Counted from the stretch's first letter, positions 49,894 to 60,314 are shown. The stretch is DNA of 64,000 nucleotides from Isochrysis galbana (GCA_018136815.1 CM030931.1:2657801-2721800), one strand, 5' to 3'. Notes: generated by a model not told the origin, from the letters alone. Made by a program: numbers and translations.

Positions 49894-52329
49894 CTAATCC
49901 ACTGCTCTATGGCTTTCTGCGTACGTAGCTGCGTCAGCGATTCGATCAGCTAGCGAGCGTGGAGCTGGCGGGGGACCCATTAAGGCGAAGATCTCACCAC
50001 TTGGTGCCAATGGTAGGGCTCCATCCAATCGTGAGCTGCGGGAGCAGTCGGTGGCGATCGATCGCCACGGAGGCGGTGGCAACGGCGGCAGGACTGCGCT
50101 CTGAGGCGGTGCGTCACCCCACACCTCGCTCCGCCAGTAATCGTCGTCGTTCAAAAGAGATCTCGCGCTGCGTGGATTCGTAATTTGGCGTCCCGCACCC
50201 GTATTGGGAGCGCAACCTTGGTTGCCCATTGCGGAGGATAATTTTTCGAGACGCGTGCGCCCATTCGACCCACTACCAGTACAAGGCATGGCGATATCGC
50301 CTGCTGCTCGCCTTATCCTCTTTGACTCCTTCTCCTCCATACAATCTGGCGATTTGCCTGCAACGAGGATATTTGGCCGATTTTCTCCACGCAACGTGCG
50401 TGTAGTCTCAACATCGAAGACATCAATCATGTGAGGATCATATCCTTCTGAGACTTCCTCGCCGTCACTGCAGCTATCCGTCACCAAGGACGTCGGCACT
50501 GCTGACCATGCAGTCGAACCGCCGCGCTTGGCAATTCGCCTCGCTCCACCGTGGCCTCCACCCATTACGTCCATCATCCCCGCATGCTCAATTTTCCGTC
50601 CTCGTTTGCAAGGCAAGCAAAATCTCGAACAAGCAGAGGTGGCGCTCAAGACGAACAATACCGCAAAGCCGACGCCCATCACCGCGACACAGACATAGGT
50701 CAGAAGCGCATGGCCTGTAGCCTTGTCCTGGCCTCGCCTCACTTCCAGCTCAGCGCACTGTTGCTCGGCTCCCGCTGCACCGGGTCCAATCGTGCTCTGC
50801 ATCCTTGCGGTCTGTATTGCTGAAGACGAGGCCGAGAAGGCAGGAGGCAGCCCCGGAGCGCCATGAAGGAATCCAACACGGAACTGACAACTCCTTTCAA
50901 CACATGCGGTTGTACAAACCTCGACGCGGAGTCCAATGATCTCCGTCACGAGCGTTACCCAATCACTCGTCTCGACATCGCCACTGGTCGCGACCTTGCG
51001 AAACTCCACAGTCCATCTAGTCGTCGAGCGACAACCGCCCTCCCCATCAGCCACCGAATAACTATCCAGCGAAGCACCATGGCCCCAATCTAGCATGATC
51101 GAGGCAGATGATGTTACTCGAACGAGCGGAGCTGCCGCCGGTGATGTACCGTCCGGAAACGTGGCATCAGACTCTGGAGATGGTTCGCTCACTCCCAAGC
51201 TGTTCATGGCGCGCACGCGGAAACGGCACAATTCAGACTCACTTGGTAACTGGATCTTCACTGCATTGTCCAAAGGGATACTAGCTGCCGGCATCCATCG
51301 ACCTCCGGTGGAGTAGCAGCGTTTCTCCACTACCCAAGTCTGCGAATTCGCCGGGGGCGGGTAAGGCAGCAACAGATGCGCCTCGGAAGTGCATACTACG
51401 CCCTCTCCGTGATCCGCCTCTACCTTGGGGGCCTCCATCGGAGGGTGTGGTGCAGCTAAGGGTGCGGCAGTGGACACCACCATGGGCTCACTCCAAGCAC
51501 CAAGACCCATATCATCGATGGCCGCCACCCAGAAGCTGTACTCAGTGGCAGCCGCCAAGGCGCCCACAAGGCAAGAGTCTGTTTCTGAACGGCACTTGAA
51601 AGGGTTGCTCAACGGGTACACCTCTTGCTGTGACAGCCCTTTTGCTGGTAGATTTCTAGATCGCGCATGCGCGACAATATATCGGCGAATCGGTGGTGCA
51701 CCCGGCGGTAGCTGAGGTGGTACCCAGTTCACTGTCACACTGGCCGGCGTGATGGACTGCGCAGCAAGGTAGAGGGGGGCAAATTGCAACCCCTCTTGTG
51801 GGCGAGAAGAGGCGACCCCACCGAGCCGAGTGGACGATGGCAGCATCTCGACGGCTGCTTCTACACCAAGAAGAGCCGGTGGAGGGGGAGGTCCGGGTAG
51901 GTGGGAAATCGACCGTGGTGGCGGTGGCGGGGGGGCGGGGGAGGGCACCTTTTGTGGTAGTTGGCTGGGAGCCGGAGTCCATGGCTCCCGCAGCGGAGGC
52001 GCGTGAGGATCCTGGCACTGGACGGAAGCATGGGAGGGCAAATCCGAGGTTTGCAGCTCAACAAAAAATGTATTTTCCTCCCCGTCGATCGCTTCAGGGC
52101 TAGCATGGGGTGCCAGCTCCAGAATGAGCAAGGGTCCCTGCTGGCGAACGAGCCTTGATGCGACTGTTTGGAGGACTGAAAAGCGGTGCGATCGGAACTC
52201 CTCGTCCCAGTGCAGCTCGATGTTGATTTGCGCGGCCGATCGCCAGGCGCCGAGCGCGACTCCCAGCTCGCATGTCCCGGGCGCCGACGACAATAGCCGG
52301 ACGGCCAGGGCACACGTCGCCGGCGCCAT
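49894..52329 (-). CDS. Fibronectin type III membrane protein
   Basis: An uninterrupted frame of 811 residues from the first good ATG (52329); an earlier frame opening is a non-ATG. The N-terminal 125 residues are unassigned. A Pro-rich linker follows (about 130-160). About 190-290 is an FN3 domain (ITPASVTVNWVPPQLPPGAP, then ATEYSFWVAAIDDMGLGAWS), followed by a second (about 300-400; CRFRVRAMNSLGVSEPSPES) and a probable third (about 410-515; SIMLDWG, RSCQFRVGFLHG), together consistent with an extracellular adhesive or receptor region. One transmembrane helix (about 543-566; LLTYVCVAVMGVGFAVLFVL) is followed by Cys-rich basic residues and a 245-residue disordered tail with Pro runs. The topology is type I. 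The signal peptide is weak, so an upstream exon is possible. Ligand unknown. Confidence 0.82.
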   Translation of the reverse strand: MAPATCALAVRLLSSAPGTCELGVALGAWRSAAQINIELHWDEEFRSHRFSVLQTVASRLVRQQGPLLILELAPHASPEAIDGEENTFFVELQTSDLPSHASVQCQDPHAPPLREPWTPAPSQLPQKVPSPAPPPPPPRSISHLPGPPPPPALLGVEAAVEMLPSSTRLGGVASSRPQEGLQFAPLYLAAQSITPASVTVNWVPPQLPPGAPPIRRYIVAHARSRNLPAKGLSQQEVYPLSNPFKCRSETDSCLVGALAAATEYSFWVAAIDDMGLGAWSEPMVVSTAAPLAAPHPPMEAPKVEADHGEGVVCTSEAHLLLPYPPPANSQTWVVEKRCYSTGGRWMPAASIPLDNAVKIQLPSESELCRFRVRAMNSLGVSEPSPESDATFPDGTSPAAAPLVRVTSSASIMLDWGHGASLDSYSVADGEGGCRSTTRWTVEFRKVATSGDVETSDWVTLVTEIIGLRVEVCTTACVERSCQFRVGFLHGAPGLPPAFSASSSAIQTARMQSTIGPGAAGAEQQCAELEVRRGQDKATGHALLTYVCVAVMGVGFAVLFVLSATSACSRFCLPCKRGRKIEHAGMMDVMGGGHGGARRIAKRGGSTAWSAVPTSLVTDSCSDGEEVSEGYDPHMIDVFDVETTRTLRGENRPNILVAGKSPDCMEEKESKRIRRAAGDIAMPCTGSGSNGRTRLEKLSSAMGNQGCAPNTGAGRQITNPRSARSLLNDDDYWRSEVWGDAPPQSAVLPPLPPPPWRSIATDCSRSSRLDGALPLAPSGEIFALMGPPPAPRSLADRIADAATYAESHRAVD

Positions 52330-52576
52330 CGAGCCCAACTGCAGCGCCCGCCGGCTGACCCCCGCACGCCCCACCAGCAGCTTCTCCCAGCAGGCGGGGC
52401 TGGCTTTTACCAAGTTTAACCAAGTTTCTACTCTACTCTACTCCAGAGTGGTTGCTCTTGTTTAGTGTTAAGTGTATATCCGCAGTTGTTTTGTAGGATG
52501 GAGTTTTCTAGTCCGAGGGGTGACGTCATCGGTAGCGGACCTACGTCATTGGATTGTCGCGCGAGCTTAGCCCTCA
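52330..52576. other. Divergent intergenic region between the FN3 gene and the Copia element
   Basis: Contains CAAGTTTAACCAAGTTT (52419-52435), CTACTCTACTC, and from 52463 TGTTAAGTGTAT, which could be near the left edge of the Copia element. No second long terminal repeat is available to define it. Confidence 0.4.
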
Positions 52577-52803
52577 ATGGTAACTCCGTTCTATGTTGCT
52601 CTTCTCACAGTCTCTGGGCCCCATCTAGGTCGGGCCAAACATGGTACCCCCGCCGAGAGGATTTCGTCCCTCTTCCGCGTGCGACTGAGCGCACGTTCTC
52701 CGGACTCCTTCACCCAACACAAGGTTGGATCGAACACAGAGACCGAACAACTTTTCTACCCAAATGGGTTGTTCGAATCCCCGAATCCGCTCAAGGGAGC
52801 GGA

Positions 52804-52836
52804 TGTTGGGTCCCACGCATCGCAACGGACCCAACA
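52804..52836. repeat. Inverted repeat with LTR-like ends in the Copia leader
   Basis: TGTTGGGTCC and GGACCCAACA flank 13 bases. TG...CA ends and the TGTTGG/CCAACA sequence are typical for Copia LTR termini, so this may mark an LTR edge or a remnant. Confidence 0.55.
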
Positions 52837-53281
52837 AGCACTGTCATCGCCCACGCGCGACTGGCGCGTCGAATTCTCGGCGCAGCTGAAGCTCATCACC
52901 AACCAAAAACATTCTCTGGTTGACGGTGATCACCTTCAAAAATTCCAGTCGTATCTATACCACTTCTCCTCCCAGTCATCGGAAGTACCGTGCGCGGCAT
53001 GCTGGTACACGTCTCCGCATCGCATTTACACTGATGAAGGTTGCTGGATCGAATCTCACCGCCGCATGCGTAAGCTTTTGCTGCACCTTCCAATGGTTGG
53101 TGTACTCTGGAACAATTCGTTGAGTTCATGCGTTTTTCATTTTCTCAAACCTCATCAACCTATAGCGACTCTGCCTCCCCATCAACATCACGCGGATCAG
53201 GCGCCAACGCCGTCGCCGATACCATCTCCAACGCTGAAGCAAAGTCGTTGCCAACATGACCAAGATGAAGAATATGCACTA

Positions 53282-55615
53282 ATGATGGGAGAATCCAACC
53301 TGGATGATTACGACTCCCGCAAATATCGTTGCCGGCCATTTGATGGCACTCCCGGCCGATCATTTGAACTTTTCTGTCGCGATTTTGGCAATGCTTTCTC
53401 GCGAGATTACATTGGTGATGCCGACCTTACTACTTGTATGTTGGGCCTCGATGTTGGGGGCTACCTTGAACAAGACCCTAACACTGATCGAGCAGTGTTC
53501 GGAGGCATACCGATGTTTCAATTCTACAATGCTGATGGATCCGTTAGGACGGCAGCAAGGCAACAACTTAATGACCACATCAAGAGAAAGAGGATCTTAT
53601 TCTCTTACCTTATGGAACACATCTCCAACTCCAATATACGCGAAATGCTAACATCCCAAGCTCCTCACGATGGTGCCAAAGCGTACAGAATCCTCTACCA
53701 ACAATGTCACCAGGATGTGGACGATCTCACATTAATGGAGCATGATGTTGAATGGGACTCAGTCTCTCTTCTCACGATCGGCATCAATGAGCACTCCATC
53801 ACCAACCTCATTGCGCATCTTCATAGCCTCAATGCGAAAAGGCCCTCAAATAAACAAAAAACGAACGATCAACTTGTTATCAAGGTTCTCTCGTGTATCA
53901 CCTCGGACATATCTGAATCCCTAGCTCACAAATGTCAAGAAGAAATAGCTGCACCTCCCTCCCAACGCAAGTATTGGACTGACAACGAAAGGGATGCAAT
54001 CAAACTCAAAGCGGATTTGCAACCGTTATGGAAAATCAAATTCAACCAAGGAGCTATATCGACTCCGAAAGAGGGAGGTAGGCGTGCAACAGGTGGTGGG
54101 GTCCGTCCTGACGCCTCCTACTTGAAAGACACGGCGCTAGTAGCAAAGCCGGACTCGCCCGCTCACGGTCATCAACCACAAAGAGCCGTCTTAACATCCG
54201 GCCAAGCATTAAAGGCGGCTAGGTGCTATCGCTGTCAAGGCTCTGGGCATCAGGCTAACGTTTGCCCCACCCCAGCCGATCACTCGGTCACTATCCACGA
54301 CTGGATAGCCGCACTGCAGTCTCATACCGCCGCCCGGGCCAAAGGGAGTCGAGGAAAAGGCAAAGGTAGTCATTCACAACCAACAAAACAAGGGCGAGGC
54401 CGAAGCAATTCTGCCTATATATTATCAGATGTAACTGAGGCAGACAATTCTGCTAACACTACCGCCAACGCCAACGCGCCTTCCGACGCTGTTCACTTTG
54501 CCGCAGGAGATGAGTGGCGTGACATTGTTGACGACACTGCCTTTGCCGTGAGAGTCGAAAATCTATACCCGCCCGGGGTTGAACCTTCAACATTTTGCTT
54601 ATGGAGCTGTTTACGTTACATTTGGGCTGTCTTCCGGCACCTATTTTTTGGACCCCAAACGGCGCGTCGGTGCATGGCAAACTCGGACACTGCGCTACTC
54701 TCACACTCGCCCACGGCCCGCCAGCTATCTTTCATAGTTGACTGTGGGGCCACGAAGCATTGTATTGCCGATGAGACCGAGCTAGATTGCATCACTGATG
54801 ACAACCCGGGCACCTTCATCGTTATTGGCGATGGTCGGCGTGTGCCCATATCCAAAATTGGCAACATGACCATCGTTGTTGATGCTCGCCTCCGTCTCGA
54901 GAATGGTTCTCATGTCCATAGGCGCGTCCCTATTCGCCTCACCGGGGTCAGAGTTGTCCCTGGTTTAGCAGCTAGGCTGTTCAGCTGCCGTGCTGGTTAT
55001 GAGAATGATAAGATCTCCACTTTTCTCAATGAAGAGTGCTATCTTCAATTGCCTGGAGGAGAGCTCGCTCCTATGGCTGCATCAGGTCATCACTACACTC
55101 TTAACTTTGATACGGCTCTCGCCGCCGCCGAAGACGCAAATGATGAACCCTCTCCATACCTGTGGCATGCTAGGCTCGGCCATTTCAATGTGCACCGCAT
55201 TCGTGCTGCAATGCTCTCAAGGGGAATTTCCAATGCTCATGCTTCAACTCACACATTAGATTGTAAAGCATGCCTTGAGAACCAACGCCGCTCGCCGCAC
55301 AAAAGGATCCCGCCAAACACTCGAAAATACCGACACTTTGGCGAAAAAGTTGTGTCTGATACTTGCGGACCGTTCCCTCCCTCACCTTCCGGACTCCGTT
55401 TCGCTATAATCTTCATCGATATGTATTCCAGACTCGCGGCTGTCTACTTCCTGAAACAAAAATCATCGGCCGACGTCCTCCTTGCAGCTCAGACGTATGT
55501 TGGAGACCATGCTTATCTTCTCACGAAAACGTGCATATCGGGTGTTGTTGATCAATGGCACACAGATAATGGCACGGAATTCACCGCATCGTCCATCGAC
55601 AGACTCACTAACTAA
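53282..55615 (+). pseudogene. Copia gag-protease-integrase polyprotein, truncated
   Basis: About 777 codons remain. Protease Asp is intact (VDCGA), the zinc knuckle is intact, and the two integrase Asp residues are present, but the protein ends soon after DNGTEF and cannot include the Glu or any reverse transcriptase. No frameshift or stop lies within the preserved part, so the truncation looks recent compared with decay of the coding sequence. Confidence 0.88.
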
Positions 55616-56010
55616 TCTTATGATTGGTCGCCATGGAGGGGGCCTCGCGCCCCCCCCACTCTCTCGACTCCCCTCATGGATGGGGGGCGAGAACGCGAGA
55701 ACCATCCACCCCCCTGCGATGCCTCTTGGCATGTAGGGGGGACTCACCCAGGCTGCCCAGGCTCTCCCTGAGAGTCGGGCACAGATCGCACGCCCTGGCC
55801 CGCGTTGGCCTGCTTCTCGCTCTGACCAACCCCTCCTTCCCCCTGGGCCCCCCTGATCAGGAGCCCCCAGCCAGCTCCGATCGACCGGCAGGGGCTCGAG
55901 CTCGAGAGCCAGCGAGGGAGAGGCAGGAGGGGCTAGCCAGGGCCATGCCCCAGCCTCACGTGCCCTCTGAGCTGCGCTCCCAAGCCCCTGCAGGCCTCCT
56001 GGGGACCTGA
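55612..56010 (+). repeat. Dispersed GC-rich repeat family, copy B
   Basis: Head CATGGAGGGGGCCTCGCGCC, then GCGAGGGAGAGGCAGGAGGG, GCCCCAGCCTCACGTGCC, CTCTGAGCTG and AAGCCCCTGCAGGCCTCCTG. It begins at the point where the Copia integrase frame ends. Confidence 0.8.
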
Positions 56011-56529
56011 AGAGGGACCGCAGGCGCGCGCCATGGGCCAGAGCCGCAGGGAAGAGAGGAGGAAGAGGGAAGAGGGGGGGGAGGGGGGAGTGGCAGCTCT
56101 CCCCTCCGGCCTCCGGCGTTTACGTGTCTTCTCGCCCCGTTTGGGTAAGAGAAGACGGGGGCACCAGAACCAGGAGGGAAGGGCCGCGGCTCGCCGCGGC
56201 CACTCGCCTCGGCGAGGGAGATTAGCGCTTCTGGGCTCCCATTCACCATTCACGAGTGCCCCCCCCCCCCCCCCCTGCGTTGTTTTTACCCGTTCCCCCA
56301 GCGTGGACTCGAGGAGAGGACGTGCTGGGGTGCGCGGGGTCGGTGCGTGCACTGGGGGGAGGACAAATATCGAGGGGAGGGGGCAGTGCCCCCCTCCCCC
56401 CGGTAGCACTCGGACACCTGGCTCGTCAGGAATGGCGGGATTCCGGGACGGAAAAGTTGTGTCCAATTAGCTAGTGGGGTTGGCTAGGATATAACATTAA
56501 TTATTTTGTTTACTACTATTTACCTTACG
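56011..56529. other. Spacer between inverted repeat copies B and C
   Basis: GAAGAGGG-rich and C-rich (18 Cs near 56258-56275). No gene. Confidence 0.5.
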
Positions 56530-56940
56530 CGGCCTGCTCTCAGAGGGCCTTTGGGAGCTCCCAGAGGGCCAGCAAGGGCAGCTCAGGCTCAGGGGGCAGT
56601 GGAGGCTGGGGCTCAGCCCCTGGCCCCCCCTGCCTCTCCCACGCTTGCCACGCTGGCCATTGGAGCCTCCCGGTCTCCCGGTGGCCTCTGTCTGCCTGGC
56701 GACCAGGGGAGGGGGGGGAGTCAGCTCGAGGGCAGGCCCATGCTGGGCGTGGGAGTGCGAGTCTCGGCCCGCGCCCACTAGGGGTCTGGGCCAGAGTGTT
56801 GATTGCCCAGCCCCTGCCAAAGGGCAGGGGCTGAGGTTGATTGTACGGGCCCACCCCGGGGCCCGGGGGGTGTCCGCGATGGAGAGAGGGGGGCGCGAGG
56901 CCCCCATTGACCCCCACTTATAAAAGTAGGTTGAGGATTA
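56530..56940 (-). repeat. Dispersed GC-rich repeat family, copy C (inverted)
   Basis: The reverse complement reads TACTTTTATAAGTGGGGGTC, AATGGGGGCCTCGCGCCCCC, then GCCCTCGAGCTGACTCCCCC, CCTGGTCGCCAGGCAGACAG, AGCGTGGGAGAGGCAGGGGG, GGGCTGAGCCCCAGCCTCCA, CTGCCCCCTGAGC. This is the most complete copy of the shared tail. Confidence 0.88.
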
Positions 56941-57282
56941 CTTAGTTCTAGTAGGTGTTAGCCCAGAATCTCCCGATGTTTTCAACTAGCTATCCAAGTG
57001 CACAAACTTAGTTTTAGTTGATGCTCACATAGCATATAGATATAGTTTATAAATTATGCATAAAATATAGCACTAGAACTAGTATGGTTAATGCACCAGG
57101 CGAATCGCTACCCACGCATGCATCTAAAGCTATGCGATCGAGCGATAAAGTGACAACATCCAGCAGATCCAAATCCCCGACAGTCCGCGGGAACCCCCCC
57201 CCCCCCCTCCCCCTCTCTCTCACACACACACTTTGAAAGCACCCCTTGGAGTCGTATGGCGGAGGTGACAAAGTACTGAGTC
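56941..57282. other. AT-rich intergenic stretch
   Basis: AT-richer than its surroundings at 56940-57100 (AGATATAGTTTATAAATTATGC), then a C run (57199-57210) and (CA)n. It should contain the P4H-like gene's 3' end. Confidence 0.45.
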
Positions 57283-58563
57283 CTATGTTTTCGACACCTG
57301 CTGCACAACTTGAGGCAAGGCTATGCCATCGAGCAACGCCTCAACATCAGATAGGTCTTCGCTATCGCTGTCGTTGCTATCCCATGAGCTCGGAAACGTG
57401 CCTTTGCTGGCTTCTCGTAACCTTGATTCACCCCCTGACGTGGCCACATGATCGGCTGGCAACCCGTGAGGGTCGCGGTCTGGAACATCGAAGCAGCCGG
57501 CTCCTGAACAAGGCGCGCCAGGATCAAGCTCGGCCACGTCGTCGTTGGTGCAGCCCGCCGCGAATGGACCCCTGAAATCGAATTGGTGAATGCGCAGATT
57601 CGCCGCAAGTTTCATGGCGCCGTTGCTGGTAACTGGAAGGGCCTCATGCACGGTCCGCCGATCGCTCACGGACGGGTCATCATCTCGTACCGACGGCCAA
57701 ACTAAAGCCCGCCCAGCCCTCGGGCTCACTGTAAGATTAATGGCACTAAATCGGGTGCCGCCACCGGCGTCCTCTGGCACGTCCGTAAGATATATCAAGA
57801 ATGTCAGCAGGCGCGGTCCCCAAGGTGAGGTGATGGCGGCATTCTGGTCGTGGCTAGGGGCTTGGCTAGCGCCGTTTTTGAAGTGCAGAAGCTGCAGGTG
57901 CTCACTATTTGATGTGGGGATCAGAGTCGCATTCTCAACGCGCTGCTGCAATCGGACAACAAGCGGATGGCTCTCGCATGATGGCTCAGTGCACCAAGCA
58001 GTCTCGGAGTCGTCCGAGGATGACTGCGTGCGTGTTCCATCCCCAAGTGCAGCTAGTGTTGACGCTTCTGTTGGAGACAAGAAGCCATCAATCGAGAGAA
58101 TCCAAGGCCCGGCAGGTGGGCGGGAGAGCACCTCTACCCTTGAGCCCAGAGAGTGGGGTATCTGTATCATTCGTTGGAATATCCGGCTGATCCCACCCGG
58201 CCGCACCGCAGGCTGCTTTGCCGCAGGGCGGTGACAGAGGCGCATGCGCTCAAATGCCTCCTCGCACGTGTCGCAGCTCAGTGCGCACCGCGTGCGCATA
58301 AAGGCTGCATTGGTCACGCACTCGCCACGAGCCGCCCAGTCGGGGCAGGCACTGACGTCATCATCGCACTCCAAGCCCCGGCCCCGTAGTCTGACTGGCT
58401 GCCTCTCCGCATGCGATGCCGTCGGCTGCCGCCCACGCATCTCCTCTGGCAGCATCGTGGTCGAGGAGGGCGCGCGTTCGAGCTCGATGAGCGACATACA
58501 CATGAAGAACCCAGAACCAACGGTAAGCAGTCCGAGCAGTCTGCCCGCGGTCATGCCGAACAT
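57283..58563 (-). CDS. ShKT plus prolyl-4-hydroxylase-like 2OG-Fe(II) oxygenase, first iron ligand replaced
   Basis: 426 residues from the ATG at 58563. Residues 4-25 (MTAGRLLGLLTVGSGFFMCM) are a signal anchor, giving type II topology in the ER or Golgi. Residues 66-100 form a ShKT Cys domain (CDDDVSACPDWAARGECVTN, ending CALSCDTC with six Cys). Residues about 150-330 are a P4H alpha-like jelly roll: GPRLLTFLIYLTDVPEDAGG, INLTVSPRAGRALVWPSV, RTVHEALPV and KLAANLRIH. The distal His306 and Lys318 are present, but the HxD motif reads Ser237-His238-Asp239 where relatives have His-His-Asp, so the first iron ligand is Ser. The last 95 residues are acidic and disordered. Upstream the frame is open past 58563 through low complexity, which is not considered coding. 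Confidence 0.87.
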   Translation of the reverse strand: MFGMTAGRLLGLLTVGSGFFMCMSLIELERAPSSTTMLPEEMRGRQPTASHAERQPVRLRGRGLECDDDVSACPDWAARGECVTNAAFMRTRCALSCDTCEEAFERMRLCHRPAAKQPAVRPGGISRIFQRMIQIPHSLGSRVEVLSRPPAGPWILSIDGFLSPTEASTLAALGDGTRTQSSSDDSETAWCTEPSCESHPLVVRLQQRVENATLIPTSNSEHLQLLHFKNGASQAPSHDQNAAITSPWGPRLLTFLIYLTDVPEDAGGGTRFSAINLTVSPRAGRALVWPSVRDDDPSVSDRRTVHEALPVTSNGAMKLAANLRIHQFDFRGPFAAGCTNDDVAELDPGAPCSGAGCFDVPDRDPHGLPADHVATSGGESRLREASKGTFPSSWDSNDSDSEDLSDVEALLDGIALPQVVQQVSKT

Positions 58564-59080
58564 GGGCCGCACGCTCGCCGGCGGCGGCTGGGTGGGGGCG
58601 GACGCTGTGCGCGCCGTGCTTGGCGAGGCGAGTGGACGAGGGGAGGGAGGGAGCGCGAAACAAGAGAGAAGAGAGTGGGTGGCGAAACAAGAGAGAAGAG
58701 AGTGGGTGGGGAACCAGGGGGGAGAGTGAGAGATGAGGTAGAGTAGATAGAACCTGCGAACGAACCCCGCTACACCCTCTCTCTCCCTCGCCACCTCGAC
58801 AGAGAGGGCGAGAAGAACACGGATGCTACGGTGGAGGTGAGAGAGAAGAGAACTTCTGGCGATTCAGAGAAGAGAGAGACAGAGAGTAGAGAGGGTTGTT
58901 GAGGAGGAAGGCTGCGTGGTGGGTACTGAGAGAGAGGTGACGGGTTGAGTCTCTGTGCGCCTGTAGCTTTTACTCTATTGTAGAAGAAGTGTGGCTGCAT
59001 GCGAGAAGCAGGTGAAGTGGACGCCTTGTGGTTCTTCTGCTGCTTCGTCGAGGAAGCCGGAGTTGCGAACGAGCTGCCCT
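58564..59080. other. Upstream region of the P4H-like gene
   Basis: GCGAAACAAGAGAGAAGAGA and GTGGGTG repeat with a period of 26-27 bases (58656-58710). GA-rich. No gene. Confidence 0.55.
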
Positions 59081-59600
59081 TGGCTTACATCTCCATTATG
59101 CCTCTCAATCTAAGGGAAGAAAGAAGGCAGACTACTTGAGAGCGTCGAGCGCAAACTCTTGGCCTCCCTCCCCCTCCCTCCCTCCCTCCCTCCCTCCCTC
59201 TCTCCTCTCTCCTCTCTCCTCTCCCTCCCTCTCTCTCTCCGCCCCTCTCTCCCTCTCTCTTCCCTCCCCCCCCCTCTCTCTCTCCTCTCAGCGCCTCTTT
59301 GCGGCGCGAGCGGGGAGAGGTCCCTTCCCCCCCCCCCCCGCCCCCCCCACCCCCCTCTCTCTCTCTCTCCTCCACGCGTGGCGCGGCGGGCTCTCAGCTC
59401 GTCGGCGGGCACCAATGGCAAGCGCTGCCGATTCCTACCCGGCCCTCCCCCCCGCCGCCCCCGCCCCGCCCGCCCGCCCGCTGCCCCTCTCTTCTCCCTC
59501 CCCTCCTCTCTCTCTCTCTCTACCTTTAGAGGGCTTCGCAGCAGGAGCGCGCGCCATGGAGCGCGCGCCATGGAGCGCGATGAGCCGTGTCAGCCATGCA
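59081..59600. repeat. CT-rich low-complexity tract
   Basis: CTCCCT, CTCTCT and C runs of 10 or more, interspersed with GC-rich words. GAGCGCGCGCCATG is tandemly duplicated at 59547-59575. Long open frames on both strands here are compositional. Confidence 0.9.
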
Positions 59601-59892
59601 TGATGAGCCAGGAGGTGACGGCATGGCCCGATGGCTGGTGGTGGGTAGAGCTCTTGCTTGCTCTTGGCTCTCGGGGTGAGTTGGAGCCAGCTACAGATTC
59701 AGCCTGCTATCTACTTACTACCTGTGGGGGCACCTTCACTCCGCCTCGGAGCTACTTGTACTAATGTTGCTAATCGCCATCGCCCCTCCTTGCCCCCTAT
59801 TGTACATCACTCCCTTTCCCTTTTCGTTTCCGTTTCCCCCTTTCTTTCATTCCTTATTCCTTTATTCCGTTGACATCGGTCTCCGAGGTTGA
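59601..59892. other. Intergenic, no gene recognised
   Basis: Nothing distinctive seen apart from TTTCGTTTCCGTTTCCCCC near 59820. Confidence 0.4.
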
Positions 59893-60300
59893 CACCAAGT
59901 TTATACTTGATACTTGGTTCACACATGGTGGGGCACGAGCCCCCCCCTCTCTCCACTCCTCCCGTGTTGTCTGCTGTGGGGGAGGAACCACCCATCCTCC
60001 TGGCATGCCTTATGGCTTGCCAGGAGCAGACTGCCCTGCTGGCCCACTCTCTCACTCACAGGCTCGCCCCATTCCCATTCGCGCGCCCTGGCCTGTTGAG
60101 GCCAGCCCATTGCCATTCATTGCTCCAACCCCTCCTCCCCCCCGTGCCGCGTGGGGGCCCTTGAGGCTCAGGAGCGCCTGCGAGGGAGAGGCAAGAGGCA
60201 AGAGAGGCCAAGGCCCAGCCCTGGCCTCCTCTGCCCCCTGAGCTGGCCTCCAGGAGCCTCCAGGGGTCGCCAGAGGGCAGCTGGAGGCTTGCCGCAGGGG
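59893..60300 (+). repeat. Dispersed GC-rich repeat family, copy D
   Basis: Head AAGTTTATACTTGATACTTG, then GTTCACACATGGTGGGGCAC, and the tail GCGAGGGAGAGGCAAGAGGC, AAGGCCCAGCCCTGGCCTCC, TCTGCCCCCTGAGCTGGCC. Confidence 0.83.
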
Positions 60301-60314
60301 CGCCATCGCGCGTG

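Larger units (their letters stand above)
52577..55617 (+). mobile_element. Ty1/Copia retrotransposon, 3'-truncated
   Basis: One frame is open for 1012 codons. Gag probably starts at the ATG pair 53282/53285 (MMGESNLDDYDSRKYRCRPF), with the upstream 700 bases being leader or LTR that happens to be open. In order: gag; a CCHC knuckle (CYRCQGSGHQANVCP, about 54225); an aspartic protease (FIVDCGATKHCIAD, about 54735); the GAG-pre-integrase HHCC module (WHARLGHFNVHR, then CKACLENQ, about 55160-55290); and the integrase start (SDTCGPF, then TDNGTEF). Integrase before reverse transcriptase is the Copia order. The third integrase acidic residue, the reverse transcriptase, RNase H and the 3' LTR are absent; the frame stops at the head of GC-rich repeat copy B. 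Confidence 0.92.

Noticed and set aside
52577-53281. Extension of Copia gag to the ATG at 52577
   Set aside because: The sequence does not resemble gag and contains LTR-like inverted ends; the frame being open is probably chance.
58564-58794. Extension of the P4H-like protein upstream of 58563
   Set aside because: The added residues are repeats of HSLLSCFA type from a 26-bp tandem duplication; the signal anchor starts naturally at 58563.
59028-59764. 191-201 codon frames rich in Pro, Ser and Leu
   Set aside because: They lie in CT-rich low complexity, are open on both strands, and lack motifs.
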